The notes beneath the pieces are model-generated. The model saw nothing but the letters and a program-made list of their open reading frames with translations, was not told the DNA's origin and searched no databases. A stretch of 14,695 nucleotides of DNA from Clostridia bacterium (GTDB lineage Bacteria > Bacillota > Clostridia > Oscillospirales > CAG-272), in contig JAFOGE010000139.1 of the NCBI GenBank assembly GCA_017386965.1, forward strand, positions 1-14,695, in the 5' to 3' direction. The first letter of the stretch is position 1; every line of letters starts with the position of its first letter. Positions 14,132-14,695 of this stretch are shown here, piece after piece. The position numbers and the translations under genes were made by a program.

Positions 14132-14695
14132 ATGGGACTTACCATTGCACAAAAAATTATCAAAGCCCACTTGATCAGCGGAGAGATGACCGTTGGCAGT
14201 GAGATTGCACTTCGCATCGATCAGACGCTGACGCAGGACGCTACGGGAACGATGGCTTACTTGGAGTTTGAATCCATGGGAATCGATCGCGTGCGCACCG
14301 AGCGCAGTGTTGCTTACATTGACCACAATACACTGCAATCCGGATTTGAGAATGCGGATGATCACCGTTTTATTCAATCCATTGCCAAAAAGCACGGCAT
14401 TTACTTCTCCCGTCCGGGAAACGGTATTTGCCATCAGGTTCATCTGGAGCGCTTCGGTATTCCCGGAAAGACGCTGATCGGATCGGATAGCCACACGCCG
14501 ACGGGCGGCGGCATCGGAATGCTCGCCTTTGGTGCAGGCGGCCTTGACGTGGCCGTTGCGATGGGCGGCGGCGCTTACTACATTACCATGCCCAAGATGA
14601 TCAAGGTCAACTTGACCGGAAAGCTTCGTCCCTTCGTTACCGCAAAGGACGTTAGCCTTGAGATCCTTCGAATCCTCTCTGTAAAGGGCGGCGTC
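14132..14695 (+). CDS. acnA: Aconitate hydratase, N-terminal part (runs off the window)
   Basis: Fe-S enzyme interconverting citrate and isocitrate. 188 residues are visible, starting MGLTIAQKIIKAHL. Family motifs: QDATGTMAYLEFE (35-47), AYIDHN (61-66), NGICHQVHLERFG (97-109) and the substrate-binding GSDSHTPTGGG (117-127). The [4Fe-4S] cysteines lie beyond the window edge. The sequence looks like the single-chain clostridial aconitase related to the homoaconitase/LeuC group. ATG 14132 begins 1 nt after the GntR stop, with GAGG at 14117-14120 as a rather distant ribosome site, so coupling to the regulator gene is likely. Homoaconitase or an isopropylmalate isomerase-like subunit cannot be fully excluded from this part alone. 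The subtype letter in the symbol is tentative. Confidence 0.88.
   Translation, partial: MGLTIAQKIIKAHLISGEMTVGSEIALRIDQTLTQDATGTMAYLEFESMGIDRVRTERSVAYIDHNTLQSGFENADDHRFIQSIAKKHGIYFSRPGNGICHQVHLERFGIPGKTLIGSDSHTPTGGGIGMLAFGAGGLDVAVAMGGGAYYITMPKMIKVNLTGKLRPFVTAKDVSLEILRILSVKGGV

Noticed and set aside
1..14695. CRISPR arrays, tRNA or rRNA genes, IS elements, prophage or attachment sites
   Set aside because: Looked for repeat arrays with regular spacing, tRNA-like CCA/T-loop blocks, transposase motifs and terminal inverted repeats; none were found.

Overview
The window looks like a chromosomal stretch of core metabolism from an anaerobic member of the Bacillota, most likely class Clostridia. The basis is the long single-chain clostridial type of PurL, a lysine riboswitch in front of dapA, strong GGAGG-type ribosome sites, consensus vegetative promoters with extended -10 boxes, and a probable Re-type citrate synthase next to aconitase, an arrangement known from anaerobic clostridia. 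Base composition is slightly above 50 % GC by eye, with TTA, CTA and TCA codons strongly avoided. No phage, IS element, CRISPR array, tRNA or rRNA was seen.

Layout. (1) 1-5465 (+): one-carbon and purine genes, with the 3' end of glyA, complete purD, and purL. purL is interrupted by two in-frame stop codons 12 nt apart, so it reads as two open frames in the same phase; a terminator-like hairpin follows. (2) 5613-8907 (+): lysine branch. A consensus promoter starts a leader with a lysine riboswitch, a visible antiterminator/terminator switch, then dapA-dapB-lysA. (3) 8967-9831: mscL with its own promoter, encoding a MscL with a long charged N-terminus and an Ala-rich C-terminal coil, ended by a 13-bp perfect hairpin. 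The opposite strand of the mscL-dinB gap carries an unannotated mini-unit: promoter, ribosome site, 20-codon ORF and the same hairpin. (4) 10006-11352: dinB-type Y-family polymerase with a perfect promoter and a bidirectional terminator. (5) 11355-11965 (-): YfcE-type metallophosphodiesterase. (6) 12029-14695 (+): probable Re-citrate synthase, a FadR-subfamily GntR regulator and the start of aconitase, with a 12-bp palindrome on the promoter that could be the regulator's operator.

How the genes work together. GlyA makes glycine and methylene-THF, PurD uses glycine, and PurL carries out the FGAM step two reactions later, so the first block links one-carbon supply to purine synthesis. DapA, DapB and LysA are the first committed, second and last steps of the diaminopimelate/lysine branch, controlled by lysine at the leader RNA. 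Citrate synthase and aconitase form the oxidative half-TCA route to 2-oxoglutarate and glutamate, apparently under local GntR control. The most notable anomaly is the tightly clustered damage in purL (3039-3065): either an assembly error or a true recent break in an otherwise intact enzyme.
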